A DNA stretch of 64,000 bases from Pseudoalteromonas luteoviolacea (GTDB lineage: Bacteria > Pseudomonadota > Gammaproteobacteria > Enterobacterales > Alteromonadaceae): positions 62,001 to 126,000 of the forward strand of contig NZ_JAGJEH010000002.1 of assembly GCF_018100925.1 (NCBI RefSeq). The letters are read 5' to 3'. Position numbers and translations under genes: made by a program. Below the pieces are notes generated by a model that saw only the letters and a list, made by a program, of their open reading frames with translations, did not search any database and had not been told where the DNA came from. Below, one piece after another: positions 27,970-37,717 of this stretch (the first letter of the stretch is position 1; each line of letters begins with the position of its first letter).

Positions 27970-30900
27970 CCCGGTCACCATGCCGTTGTATGGCCACAAC
28001 CTAATTGAAGCCAGTGCGGGTACAGGTAAAACTTATACGATCACCGCGCTCTACCTTAGGTATTTGCTCGGTTTGGCTGAAGGCTCAAAGTCGGCATGCC
28101 TAAGTGTTGAACAAATATTAGTGGTAACTTTTACTGAAGCTGCAACTCAAGAAATTAAAGACCGAGTGAGGGCAAGGATCATCGATGTCCGTGACGCACT
28201 GTTGGGAGCCGAGTGCCAGGACCCACTGATCCCGACACTTTTGGCGCAGGTTGAAGATAAAAAAGCTGCTTTCAAATTGCTTGATGCCGCAGCAAAATCA
28301 ATGGATGAAGCAGCAATTTTTACTATTCATGGCTTTTGCCAGAGAATGTTAAAGCAACATGCCTTTGAATCAAAGTTAAGCTTTAATCTTGAGTTTATCC
28401 TCGATGAGAGTGAGTTGCTCAAGACTGCTGTAGAGGATCACTGGCGAAAGTTTTTATATGCGCTAGACAAAGAGCAGACGGCTTTGGTTTTAGAGCATTT
28501 CGCTCACCCTCAAAGCCTCATGAAGAAGCTTATGCCGTTGATGAACAAATCGGGTGCAACCTTGACACCTAAGGTTGATTTGGCAGATATTTTAGCGGCA
28601 AGAAAACAGTATCAGCAGCGTGCATTAACGTTTAAACGCGCAGTGCGTGAAAGTGAATTTATTGCCTGTTTAACAGGCTCAGCGCTGGCAAAAAACAAAG
28701 CGCCTGGGCGCGTTGCAAATATTAATGCCCTAGGCGATTATATCGCATCAGATGCGTGGTATTTTGAATTTGGTACGAGTAAACACTCTTTCAATTTGTG
28801 GGGCAGTGCTCAGTTAGGGGATGCGAAAAACTACAAAAAGAATGCTGAGCTCATTTCTCATGAGATGATATCGCAGTTTGACGAAATGGCGACTTTGCAC
28901 CATCAGGTCAAAAATTTATTGCCTATTGCTTTGCTGCAAGACGCACTAGAACAGGTTAAATCTCTGTTGATACAGCACAAGCAAATTCAGAGTTCAATTT
29001 CTCCTGATGACCTATTGAGCAATTTATACCAAGCTTTGCAAGGTAACGCAGGTAAAGTGCTTTCTGACAAAATAATTCAGCAATTTCCGGTCGCACTCAT
29101 TGATGAATTTCAAGACACAGATCCGGTTCAGTATGGTATTTTTAGCGCGATATATCGCCAACAAGACGCCACTGCTCTCACTATGATCGGCGACCCCAAG
29201 CAAGCAATTTATGGGTTCCGCGGCGCAGATATTTTCACTTATATCAAGGCCAAGCAAGCCGTCGATGCAAGCCGACACTTTACCCTAGCAAAAAATTACC
29301 GCTCTGCGAAATCAGTAGTTGATAGCGTGAATACGATTTTTACTCAACATGACAGTAGTTTTATTTTCAATGACGACATTCCATTTTATTCGGTAGATGC
29401 TCAAGGCAAATCAGCACACCAGTCGCTGTCTGACGACCAAGACAGTGTACTGAATTTTTGTGTCTATGACCGCGCAGGTGAAGTAACAAGTAAAGCGCAA
29501 GCACAACAAGCACTTGCACAAACATTTTCAGCTAAAATAGCCACCTTGCTATCACGGGCGAAGAATAACTTAGCCATGATTGGTGAGGACCCAATAAAGG
29601 CCGCTGATATATGCGTATTAGTAAGAGACAGAAATGAAGCCGCAATTATGAAACAGGCGTTACAGGCCAGCGGTGTTAGTGCGGTTTATCTAGCACGAGA
29701 TAGCGTATACGGCCAGCCTGTTGCGAACGCATTAAATCAATTGCTACACGTGTTGCACGGAGCCTATGACGAAGCCGCGCTACGCGGCGTATTGGTGAGT
29801 CCGCTATTTTCACTTAACTATGAAGAGGTTTATGTCCTTGCTCAAAGCGAACAACAATGGCAGGGCTATTTGGATTTTTTTGCCGAGCTAAAGCGTGTGT
29901 GGTACCAAAGCGGTGCGATGGCGATGTTAGAAAAGCTCATGGTTCACAATCAGCTCGCCAATATTTGGCGCGAAAATGGCTATGAAGTTGAGCGTTGGCT
30001 GACTGATTATCGCCATTTAGCGGAACTATTGCAGCACAAGCAAATTGAGTTAGAAGGGACCCAGCGTGTCTTAAGGTGGTTAAGTATCCAATGCGCCGAA
30101 GCGACTCTAGATGGGGCACAGTTGAGGCTTGAAAGTGACGCCAATTTGGTGAAAATTGTAACTATGCATGCGTCTAAAGGCTTGGAATATCCGATTGTTT
30201 ATATGCCATTTGCTGTAGGGTATCGTGAGCCCAGTGAAGTTGTTTACCATCAGGGCGATACCCTAATTATCGATCTTGATGCCGATGATAGTGCTGTGCA
30301 TGCTGCGTCAAAAGAGCGTCTTGCAGAAGATATAAGGTTGCTCTATGTCGCATTAACTCGTGCTGTACATTATTGTGAGTTGGGGCTGTATAACATTGCA
30401 TTGGGGCGTAGCAAAAAACTTGGGATTGGTCAGACTGCGCTTGGTTTTGCACTATTTGGCAGCTGTGATTTTAAAGAAGCGCAGCAGTGGCACCAAGCGC
30501 TGGAACAGATTTGCCAATTACACCCTGCAATGTCGATGGAAATATTTGACGACCCCCAAATAGCTCAATTTGGAGAAGAGCAGGAGCAACCCTCTATTGC
30601 GCTCACGGTAAAAGAGCAGCCGGCCTCTATAGAAACAAATTGGCGTACAACCAGCTTTAGTCAGTTAAGTTATCATGCACATCATGATGATAGGCCAGCA
30701 GGCGCATTAGATGAGCATCATGAGTTAGACCTCCCAAGGATGGTACAAACACCAGTCAAATCACCTTACAGCTTTGTTAAAGGCGCAAAGGCAGGTAGTT
30801 GTTTGCATGAGATCTACGAGCAAATCGATTTTACGTCTCCTCATCACCCAGTTGCAGAAGGAAAATTGCCGCTGAATGAAGTGGTAGAAAATTGCCTGGA

Positions 30901-31483
30901 TAAATATCACATAGATTTACAATGGTTGGACTGTGTGGTTTTGTGGGTGCAAGAGAGTTTGGCTTGCCCTCTCAATGCCCAAGGTGACTTATCGCTTAGT
31001 CAATTGACAGCGGATAACTGTCTGGTTGAAATGGAATTTCACTTACCGCTCACGGCGTTAAAATCAAGTCAACTCAACAAAGTGCTTAGCGATATTACCG
31101 GTCAGCCAAGTTACTTGCAGTTTGATGAGGTGGTAGGCATGCTAAAAGGCTTTATTGATTTGATCTTCAGATGGCAAGGGAAATACTTTGTCTTAGACTA
31201 TAAATCGAACTATTTGGGTGATGAATTACATGACTACAATGATGAAAACTTGTTGTCAGCCATGACATCACATCAATACCATTTACAGTATCTGATATAC
31301 AGTGTTGCTTTACACCGTTTGCTGAAATACCGCATTGCTGATTACTCTATCAAAACCCACATGGGTGGAGTCTATTATTTATTTTTAAGAGCACTGCCTG
31401 AAGGGGGAGGGGTATACTTCAAGGAACTGACGGAGCAAGAGTTACTGTCGCTGGATGCGCTTTTTGAGCAGGAGGCTAGATAA
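27956..31483 (+). CDS. recB: Exodeoxyribonuclease V beta subunit RecB
   Basis: An 1175-residue UvrD-type 3'-5' helicase and nuclease. Walker A is ASAGTGKT (residues 19-26); VVTFTEAATQEIKDRVRARI is motif Ia; Walker B is LIDEFQDTDPVQY; later motifs include GDPKQAIYGFRGADIFTY and TMHASKGLEYPIVY. The C-terminal nuclease domain has LDYKSNYLG near residue 1080, the DYK catalytic signature, so the nuclease should be active. Length is near E. coli RecB (1180). It overlaps recC by 14 bases and shares one base with recD. Confidence 0.96.
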   Translation: MEMLNPVTMPLYGHNLIEASAGTGKTYTITALYLRYLLGLAEGSKSACLSVEQILVVTFTEAATQEIKDRVRARIIDVRDALLGAECQDPLIPTLLAQVEDKKAAFKLLDAAAKSMDEAAIFTIHGFCQRMLKQHAFESKLSFNLEFILDESELLKTAVEDHWRKFLYALDKEQTALVLEHFAHPQSLMKKLMPLMNKSGATLTPKVDLADILAARKQYQQRALTFKRAVRESEFIACLTGSALAKNKAPGRVANINALGDYIASDAWYFEFGTSKHSFNLWGSAQLGDAKNYKKNAELISHEMISQFDEMATLHHQVKNLLPIALLQDALEQVKSLLIQHKQIQSSISPDDLLSNLYQALQGNAGKVLSDKIIQQFPVALIDEFQDTDPVQYGIFSAIYRQQDATALTMIGDPKQAIYGFRGADIFTYIKAKQAVDASRHFTLAKNYRSAKSVVDSVNTIFTQHDSSFIFNDDIPFYSVDAQGKSAHQSLSDDQDSVLNFCVYDRAGEVTSKAQAQQALAQTFSAKIATLLSRAKNNLAMIGEDPIKAADICVLVRDRNEAAIMKQALQASGVSAVYLARDSVYGQPVANALNQLLHVLHGAYDEAALRGVLVSPLFSLNYEEVYVLAQSEQQWQGYLDFFAELKRVWYQSGAMAMLEKLMVHNQLANIWRENGYEVERWLTDYRHLAELLQHKQIELEGTQRVLRWLSIQCAEATLDGAQLRLESDANLVKIVTMHASKGLEYPIVYMPFAVGYREPSEVVYHQGDTLIIDLDADDSAVHAASKERLAEDIRLLYVALTRAVHYCELGLYNIALGRSKKLGIGQTALGFALFGSCDFKEAQQWHQALEQICQLHPAMSMEIFDDPQIAQFGEEQEQPSIALTVKEQPASIETNWRTTSFSQLSYHAHHDDRPAGALDEHHELDLPRMVQTPVKSPYSFVKGAKAGSCLHEIYEQIDFTSPHHPVAEGKLPLNEVVENCLDKYHIDLQWLDCVVLWVQESLACPLNAQGDLSLSQLTADNCLVEMEFHLPLTALKSSQLNKVLSDITGQPSYLQFDEVVGMLKGFIDLIFRWQGKYFVLDYKSNYLGDELHDYNDENLLSAMTSHQYHLQYLIYSVALHRLLKYRIADYSIKTHMGGVYYLFLRALPEGGGVYFKELTEQELLSLDALFEQEAR

Positions 31484-33372
31484 TGTCTCAGTTTTCGTTG
31501 GATTTCTCGGTGGTTAACTTTGACGACACACTTTTTTTAGATGTGTTATTAGAGCAACGCAAAGTCAGAAGCGTCGATATCGCCCTTGCGAAGCTGTTGT
31601 GTGATTCACAATTTGACGATGTTTTTTACCTTATTTTGCTGCTATTAAAAGCTGAACAAAATCAACATAGTTGTTTAGTTTTGAATGATATAGACTGGTT
31701 TAATCCATTTGAATTAAGCCTAGAGCAAATGGAACAGACTATCGAATTGACTCCCTTTAAAGACAAGTTAAACGCTCTGGAGTCACTGCATTCACACCCG
31801 GCAGTGGGTGATGATAAACCGATAGTCATTTTTAATGAGCAGCTCTATTTGGCGCGTTTAGCAAACTATGAGGCGTTTTTAGCAAACCGGTTTACGTCAC
31901 TCGCGAAACGAAAAATTGATTTAGATCTCTCTCAATTAAAGCGATTGCTAAATGTGTACTTTCCAGATGAGCAAGGGCAGATGATTGATTGGCAAAAGGT
32001 TGCATGTGCAATCGCAGCATCAAGTGCATTTTGTGTCATTACCGGAGGGCCTGGGACTGGCAAAACGACAACCGTAACAAAACTATTGGCTATTTTACAA
32101 TCTTTGTATGCTACAGCACCTTTGAATATCAAATTGGTCGCGCCAACAGGTAAGGCTGCGGCCAGGCTCAGTGAATCGATAATTGGCGCAAAGGGAAGAT
32201 TGGACTTAGCCCCAGAGTTGGCTGAACTTATCCCCGAGCATGCACAAACAATTCATCGTTTGCTGGGGGTTATACCCAACAGCAATAAATATAGATACCA
32301 CGAAAAAAACCCACTACACCTAGATCTGTTGATCGTTGACGAAGCTTCGATGGTTGATCTTTCATTGATGAGCAAATTGGTCGCAGCATTGCCAGAAGGG
32401 GCTAGGATGTATCTTTTGGGAGACAAAGATCAGCTGGCTTCAGTCGATACAGGATGTATTCTTAACGACTTATGTGCTGACTTACAGTTAGGTCAAAATC
32501 CCAAATACTCTTCACAACGCGCTGATCTGCTAAATCAAGCGTGCTTTGATGGTGAAAAAAAACTATCAGGTGCGAGTAGCAAATTTGTGCTGCAAGACGT
32601 GATGGCATTTTTACAGCAGAGCCATCGTTTTAAGAGTGACAGCGGTATTGGTCAGCTTGCCGCTGCGGTGAATAACAATGACCAAAATCATCTCGACTGG
32701 GTTATCCAGCAGGGGTTTGATGAACTGAGTTTGTACAGTTTATCAAATGAGTCATACCTGAAGATGATTGAAGGTGCAGCTACCGCTTATAGCGTGTACC
32801 TAAGAGCCATAAAAGATGGTGCAGCGACTGAGCAAATACATCAGCTATTCTCAGAGTATCAATTGCTTGCAGCGGTCAGAGAGGGTCCGTATGGCGTTAA
32901 TGAGCTCAATAAGCGTATTGAACACAAGCTAGCACAGCAAAACCTGATCCGTCCTTATAGCCGTTATTACGCGGGTATGCCGTTGATGGTTACGCAGAAT
33001 GACTATCAACTTAAGCTTTTTAATGGTGATATTGGTATTATTTTACCAGACAGCAGTGGTCAGCTATTTGCAACATTTATTGATGAACAAGGTAATCTTA
33101 GATCAATCAATCCGGCACGTTTGCCTAGCCATGACTTAGTTTATGTGATGACAATTCATAAGTCGCAAGGTTCTGAATTTAGTTATACAGCAATGATTTT
33201 GCCGCCAATTCAAAGAGCTCGCCAGGGCATTAATCGGCAATTGGTTTATACGGGGATCACGCGTGCAAAACATCATTTTGAATTGATTTGCCAGCCACAA
33301 GTACTGCGACTAGCAATGAATAAATCTGTGGGGCGAAGCTCAGGGTTACGTCCTAGGTTGCTAAATGATTAA
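31483..33372 (+). CDS. recD: Exodeoxyribonuclease V alpha subunit RecD
   Basis: A 629-residue SF1B 5'-3' helicase, the fast motor of RecBCD. Walker A is GGPGTGKTTT (about residue 188); LLIVDEASMVDLSL is motif II; GDKDQLASVDTG is motif III; VMTIHKSQGSEF and VYTGITRAK are the C-terminal motifs. Length is typical (E. coli 608). The ATG overlaps the recB stop (TAATG). The gene ends the recCBD operon and a terminator follows about 100 bases later. Confidence 0.95.
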   Translation: MSQFSLDFSVVNFDDTLFLDVLLEQRKVRSVDIALAKLLCDSQFDDVFYLILLLLKAEQNQHSCLVLNDIDWFNPFELSLEQMEQTIELTPFKDKLNALESLHSHPAVGDDKPIVIFNEQLYLARLANYEAFLANRFTSLAKRKIDLDLSQLKRLLNVYFPDEQGQMIDWQKVACAIAASSAFCVITGGPGTGKTTTVTKLLAILQSLYATAPLNIKLVAPTGKAAARLSESIIGAKGRLDLAPELAELIPEHAQTIHRLLGVIPNSNKYRYHEKNPLHLDLLIVDEASMVDLSLMSKLVAALPEGARMYLLGDKDQLASVDTGCILNDLCADLQLGQNPKYSSQRADLLNQACFDGEKKLSGASSKFVLQDVMAFLQQSHRFKSDSGIGQLAAAVNNNDQNHLDWVIQQGFDELSLYSLSNESYLKMIEGAATAYSVYLRAIKDGAATEQIHQLFSEYQLLAAVREGPYGVNELNKRIEHKLAQQNLIRPYSRYYAGMPLMVTQNDYQLKLFNGDIGIILPDSSGQLFATFIDEQGNLRSINPARLPSHDLVYVMTIHKSQGSEFSYTAMILPPIQRARQGINRQLVYTGITRAKHHFELICQPQVLRLAMNKSVGRSSGLRPRLLND

Positions 33373-33470
33373 TTTTTTGTTTTTTATTTGTTTCGTTGTG
33401 ATATTGGGCTATGGTTATGTCTAAAGCAGACAGAGATTAAACGCGCTGCTTTTTATTGCCCAGTGAATGT

Positions 33471-33498
33471 GCCGCCAAAGTCGTAGGCGGCCTTTTTT
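33471..33498 (+). terminator. Intrinsic terminator after recD
   Basis: GCCGCC (33471-33476) pairs with GGCGGC (33486-33491), followed by CTTTTTT. Confidence 0.8.
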
Positions 33499-33643
33499 AT
33501 TATGTACATCATGGTTTTCCTAAATCTTGTTTGCCTCGCATGTGTAAATAGAAACTGTCTATTTTAAACCCAGTCTTTTATTGACTTTTTGACTTTTATA
33601 GCGCTAGATAAAGTTAAAGTATTTACTCTTATTGAGAATCGCT

Positions 33644-34165
33644 ATGAAAAGCTTAGAAGCGCATTTAGTGCAATATGCACTCTATCACAGAGATAAGCGC
33701 AATATTAGAACGCATCTTGTTGGCGTGCCGTTAATTGTGTTTGCGGTGATCATGCTGACTTACATACCGCTATTTGAGTTTAACCAATTTGAAGTGACGC
33801 TGTCGGCCATTTTAATCGGTGTTGTTGGTGCCTATTATCTTTATTTATCAGCTTGGCTGGGACTAATCATGATAGCACTTTTGGCGACGGGCTACATGTT
33901 AACGACATTACTCAGTAGCCAAATAATGTTGTTTGGAGTGTCTATGAGTGGGTTCTATACAATCGGTGCCGGTATTTTCTTGTTTGGTTGGATGGTGCAG
34001 TTCATTGGTCATCACTTTGAAGGAAAAAAACCAGCGTTTGTCGATGACTTAATGGGGTTGTTGATTGGCCCAATGTTTGTATTAGTTGAAGTACTTTTTA
34101 AATTCGGATGTATGAAGCACTTAGAAACGCAAATTCTGGCACAGGCAGGAGCCTATAGAAATTAA
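33644..34165 (+). CDS. Mpo1-like (YGL010w/DUF962) membrane protein
   Basis: A 173-residue integral membrane protein with about four hydrophobic helices. The N-terminus HLVQYALYHRDKRNIRTHLV and the later QFIGHHFEGKKPAF carry the conserved histidines of the Mpo1 family. Yeast Mpo1 is an iron-dependent dioxygenase that shortens 2-hydroxy fatty acids; the bacterial role is not established. The frame extends to a TTG at 33632, but ATG at 33644 after TTGAGA gives the family N-terminus. It is monocistronic and convergent with the FHA gene. Confidence 0.82.
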   Translation: MKSLEAHLVQYALYHRDKRNIRTHLVGVPLIVFAVIMLTYIPLFEFNQFEVTLSAILIGVVGAYYLYLSAWLGLIMIALLATGYMLTTLLSSQIMLFGVSMSGFYTIGAGIFLFGWMVQFIGHHFEGKKPAFVDDLMGLLIGPMFVLVEVLFKFGCMKHLETQILAQAGAYRN

Positions 34166-34197
34166 CTGATAGGAACCTGCTGTGTATTGTAAGGTGC

Positions 34198-35154
34198 TTA
34201 CAAGCTGATGCGTGTTTCTAGCTGAGCACCTTTTAAAATTGTTACGTCTTGACAGTTCAAACGTAACTGTCCATTGTTAGTTTCAATGATATAGCCAGCC
34301 TCTGGAGCCTTTTCAGGAGAAGCTTCACTTAATTGTTTGCGGGCACGGTGAACCATGATGTTCATATGGTTCATTTGAATACCTAGCTTTTTGGCAAGAT
34401 CTTCTCTATAGATCCAGCCCTGATACTCAGGATCAACGCCAGATTGCTTATCTTCAATTCTAAGTCTTGCCAAAAGTAGGAGCAAGTAATGGTGGCTGCG
34501 ACTGCCTAAACTGAACTCTTCCCCTTCGATATGTAAAGAGAGCTCGGTTTTTTCTTCATCTAAGCTTACTGCAAAGCTAAGTGCCAATGACTTGACCGCT
34601 GGTTGTTGTTCCAAGTGTTTGGTCATGGTTGAGATGCCAGCGCAATAAAATAACCACTGCTCTCCAAATAGGTTGGTTATCCCACCATCGATGAGTGCTT
34701 GCCTATCGGAAGTATTTAGATCTTCTAAAAACCAGTAGTTAAGCAAATTATCGTAGTACACGATATGTGTTGCTTCCTCTTCATTGGGCAGAAGCATTTG
34801 ATTTTCAATTTCAATGACATGATTGCGGTTATTCTGTGAGACAAAATATTGGCAATTTGCATTTAAACTGCCAACGACAAAGGAGTTTTGGCCAGGTGCC
34901 GCAAAGTCAATTTTATCATTTTCAGACAGTTGGTATGGGAGGTTTTTGTCAATTTTTCGGTCATTTATCCAAATGCCGTTGGTACTTACATCGCGAATGA
35001 GCCAGTTATCATTTGTGTACTCGATGATAGCGTGGTGTCTCGAAATTCCTGGTTTATCTAAAAATGTATCCACATTGAATTTAAAGCGCCCAAAAGTGTG
35101 ATAACTTTTAAGATAAATTTTTTCGAGCTTTAGCTCATCGATTAAGTAAGCCAT
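34198..35154 (-). CDS. FHA-domain protein with C-terminal winged helix
   Basis: A 318-residue cytoplasmic protein. Residues about 15-95 are an FHA domain: GRF, ISRHHAIIE and STNGIWIND carry the Arg, Ser-Arg-His and Asn residues that bind phosphothreonine. The C-terminal part (from about residue 230) looks like a winged helix related to response-regulator DNA-binding domains (GWIYREDLAKKLG, NIMVHRARKQL). So it may be a regulator that reads a phosphorylated partner. The kinase at 17985-20567 is the only Ser/Thr kinase in the window, and a pairing is possible but they are 14 kb apart. The middle region is unassigned. Confidence 0.78.
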   Translation of the reverse strand: MAYLIDELKLEKIYLKSYHTFGRFKFNVDTFLDKPGISRHHAIIEYTNDNWLIRDVSTNGIWINDRKIDKNLPYQLSENDKIDFAAPGQNSFVVGSLNANCQYFVSQNNRNHVIEIENQMLLPNEEEATHIVYYDNLLNYWFLEDLNTSDRQALIDGGITNLFGEQWLFYCAGISTMTKHLEQQPAVKSLALSFAVSLDEEKTELSLHIEGEEFSLGSRSHHYLLLLLARLRIEDKQSGVDPEYQGWIYREDLAKKLGIQMNHMNIMVHRARKQLSEASPEKAPEAGYIIETNNGQLRLNCQDVTILKGAQLETRISL

Positions 35155-35615
35155 AGATTTTCCTAAATTTCCGTATATTTGCTAAAGGCTAGCATCACGT
35201 AGTTGTTGCAGAAATTTTACCTGATAAATGGAGTAAATCACCAGCAAAAAGTCTCTTTATCCGTGAGAGTTGCAATGGTTACTCTTCATTGCATATGCCG
35301 CTCAGTTCGGCAATATGTATTCATAATGTCACCTCTAGAAACGAAATAGCATTATAAAAAGTGGGCCCACCTAAATGGGCACCATTAAAGGGAAATCTGC
35401 AATTTTGAGTGTCTTATAATAGCCTGTATATGTCTTTGTTTAAGTGCTCTAACTTATAAAATGTAGTTTACAAAGAATAACTTAATTTATCTATTACAGG
35501 GGATTACAGCACTTTTAGATGGTATGAGCGTACCTTTAATCTTCCTTGCGATCCCTTAAACAATAGACCATTCTTTTTAATTAAAGGCAATAATTAAGTC
35601 CACAAGAGGTGGTTT
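35155..35615. other. Intergenic stretch between the divergent FHA and CBS genes
   Basis: About 460 bases hold no credible gene. It contains an inverted repeat at 35292-35317 and the GC-rich palindrome GTGGGCCCAC at 35361-35370, whose neighbourhood on the minus strand ends with CTTTTTA. Promoters of both flanking genes must lie here, but no clear boxes stand out. Confidence 0.5.
35292..35317. repeat. Inverted repeat in the FHA-CBS intergenic region
   Basis: CATATGCCG and CGGCAATATG pair with a single bulged A around a CTCAGTT loop. It has no T-tract and could be an operator or an RNA hairpin; its role is unknown. Confidence 0.4.
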
Positions 35616-36206
35616 ATGAGTGAGTTTAAATTGCTAAACACAACTAAGCTGGAAGGGATATATCAGTTTTGTGAGCATTACGAGGGAAACCCTTTATCAA
35701 TTTTTAGTCCGGCAGAGCAGGTTGTAACAGACTTTTCTCGTCGTCATCCACAGATGATTTTAAAAGATGTCGATATTGATCATGCATTATTTATGATGGT
35801 GAATGGGCATGTTCGATGTAAGTTAGTAATCGATCATGATGACACGTTTGTTGGTGTAGTGAATTCAAAAGATTTAACAGGACGAAAGATATTAACCACA
35901 GCGCAAAAACGCAATGTGTCGCGTTCAGATCTGACAGTCGAAGATGTAATGACCAAAAAAAGTGAGTTACACGCGATGTTTTACGAGTGTGTCACAGATG
36001 CAAGAATAGGCGATATACTGGAAACGTTGAAAGAGCTGGGTCATCAACATGTTTTGCTTATGGATCGCAACCAAGTATTGCGAGGCATGATTTCGGCTTC
36101 TGACATTGCTCGCGCGTTGCATATCCCGGTCAATATTTTGCAGAAGGCACATTCATTTAAAGAGATCTTTGAAATTATTTATGAACATGGAGAGGTAACG
36201 GCTTAA
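35616..36206 (+). CDS. CBS-pair domain protein
   Basis: A 196-residue cytoplasmic protein formed mostly of two CBS motifs. The first covers about residues 45-105 (DVDIDHALFMMVNGHVRCKL, FVGVVNSKDL); the second about 115-175 (TVEDVMTKKSELHAMFYECV, VLRGMISASDIARAL). CBS pairs bind adenine nucleotides and usually regulate a partner, but no partner domain is fused here. AAGAGGTGG 6 bases before the ATG is a strong ribosome site. Its function is unknown. Confidence 0.82.
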   Translation: MSEFKLLNTTKLEGIYQFCEHYEGNPLSIFSPAEQVVTDFSRRHPQMILKDVDIDHALFMMVNGHVRCKLVIDHDDTFVGVVNSKDLTGRKILTTAQKRNVSRSDLTVEDVMTKKSELHAMFYECVTDARIGDILETLKELGHQHVLLMDRNQVLRGMISASDIARALHIPVNILQKAHSFKEIFEIIYEHGEVTA

Positions 36207-36234
36207 GTGCAAGCCGTTACATTTAAAAAGTATT

Positions 36235-37146
36235 TTACAGGTTTTTAAGGTATTGAATGACACCAAGTATTGCGGCAACTTGTCCATCAATACACTCTTG
36301 TTCACAAGTGTTGGCACTATCTGGGTACACTTCAGTCGTTGTGACATAAGGTGCATTGGTTAAACCCATGCACAGCCCTAATGTGGTGGCGTCATAGTTG
36401 ATAACACCAAATTGCTCGATGTCTACGCCAATTAATTGGGCGTTGTCATCAGCATCAGCAATATGCGTCACCTTTTGCACTTGGTTTATTACACACTTTT
36501 GAAAATCCGGTTCTGGTTTTTGTGTATGACCAACTAAATAGAAACCGTCAGGTATATTCCAATTATTATTTATTTTACCATCTCGTGCCGCAAGAGCTGG
36601 GCGAAACTCGCTATTGTCCGTATCTGTCGTTTCATGAAGATCAATATGAGCAATGATGTTGCCAGCATATTGATTTACATAGTGCATAGCATACAGTGAC
36701 TCTTGTGCTGGACTATCACTATAAAAGGAGCGATTTGGATCGACTGCGTTGGGATTCCATCTGTTAATGGTTTCAAAGCCCCACGGACTAATACAAGGTA
36801 AAATTAAAAAGTTAAAATGATCTGTAAAAAGTGTCATGTGGTGTTGTGCAAATGCCAGAGCTCCCATCACACCACTGGTTTCATAACCATGTACACCGCC
36901 AGTGACCAATATTGTAGGCAGTTCAGTGTTGGCATTTTTATTTTTAATTGCCAACAAAGGATAAGTGCTAGATTGATAATCTAGAGTTCCATATTCTTCT
37001 ATATCGCATAGTTTGCTCAGCGCTTGTATCTCAGCTAAAACGAGTTCGCTATATGAACGTTTGATAGATTGAGATTCGAGCCAGAGACTCTTCTCTGCTT
37101 CTCCCCACGGGGTCCCTGCTGTGCCAATTGGATATTGCTGTGACAT
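36235..37146 (-). CDS. M14-family zinc carboxypeptidase-like protein
   Basis: A 303-residue protein without a signal peptide. GGVHGYETSG supplies the His-x-x-Glu zinc pair, LPCISPWGFETINRWN and VDPNRSFY are family substrate-site segments, and HIDLHETTDTDNSEF gives the third zinc histidine. This set fits M14-type peptidases and the succinylglutamate-desuccinylase/aspartoacylase branch; the substrate is open. Transcribed toward the CBS gene (convergent), with a gap of only 28 bases. Confidence 0.8.
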   Translation of the reverse strand: MSQQYPIGTAGTPWGEAEKSLWLESQSIKRSYSELVLAEIQALSKLCDIEEYGTLDYQSSTYPLLAIKNKNANTELPTILVTGGVHGYETSGVMGALAFAQHHMTLFTDHFNFLILPCISPWGFETINRWNPNAVDPNRSFYSDSPAQESLYAMHYVNQYAGNIIAHIDLHETTDTDNSEFRPALAARDGKINNNWNIPDGFYLVGHTQKPEPDFQKCVINQVQKVTHIADADDNAQLIGVDIEQFGVINYDATTLGLCMGLTNAPYVTTTEVYPDSANTCEQECIDGQVAAILGVIQYLKNL

Positions 37147-37208
37147 TACTTAATTCTCTATGACCTTTTTGGAGCATCCTAAGTAGTTTACATATCAATG
37201 GCAACCTT

Positions 37209-37619
37209 TTAAGCCAGATAGCCAAGTTGAGCGAGTGATCTCTTCTGCGCTTTGGTAATTTTAAATGCAAGCAGTGTGATTTTCGTATCGATCAAATGTA
37301 TTTGGATAACTTTAAGGCCCAATATACTGCGAGTTGATAATTTATGGATCTCTTCAGATGGGACGAACTTTCGAGTACCAAAGAGGTTAAAGTATGAGAA
37401 TCCTTGGTTGCAAATAGTGACTTTATTTTGACCAGACAAAGCCAGCATAAAGTGTATAAATGCCATTACTATTGCCGTAATTGCAATTGTGAATTGTACG
37501 GCAGCTAACTGAGATAATTGCATCTCTAAAAATAGTTTGGCTGCACTGAGTAACGCCAAAGATACCAGCATAACAATAATATAGAATATAAAATTGACCT
37601 GAAGTCTAAGCTCTTTCAT
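37209..37619 (-). CDS. Small unknown membrane protein, 136 residues
   Basis: Two adjacent hydrophobic helices (about residues 10-28 and 36-62) are followed by a soluble domain with alternating beta strands (KVTICNQGFSYFNLFGTRKF, LKVIQIHLIDTKITLLAFK). The layout resembles small bacterial PH-like membrane proteins, but no family was recognised. It lies between the M14 gene and a substrate-binding protein gene on the same strand; linkage is uncertain. Confidence 0.6.
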   Translation of the reverse strand: MKELRLQVNFIFYIIVMLVSLALLSAAKLFLEMQLSQLAAVQFTIAITAIVMAFIHFMLALSGQNKVTICNQGFSYFNLFGTRKFVPSEEIHKLSTRSILGLKVIQIHLIDTKITLLAFKITKAQKRSLAQLGYLA

Positions 37620-37717
37620 TCTTGATCCCTATTGGTGAGTTTTCAACGTGGGAACAATATTGGAACAAAGTGGAGAAAATATGAATCTGAGTAAAAACTA
37701 CTAAAAATACGATTTTT

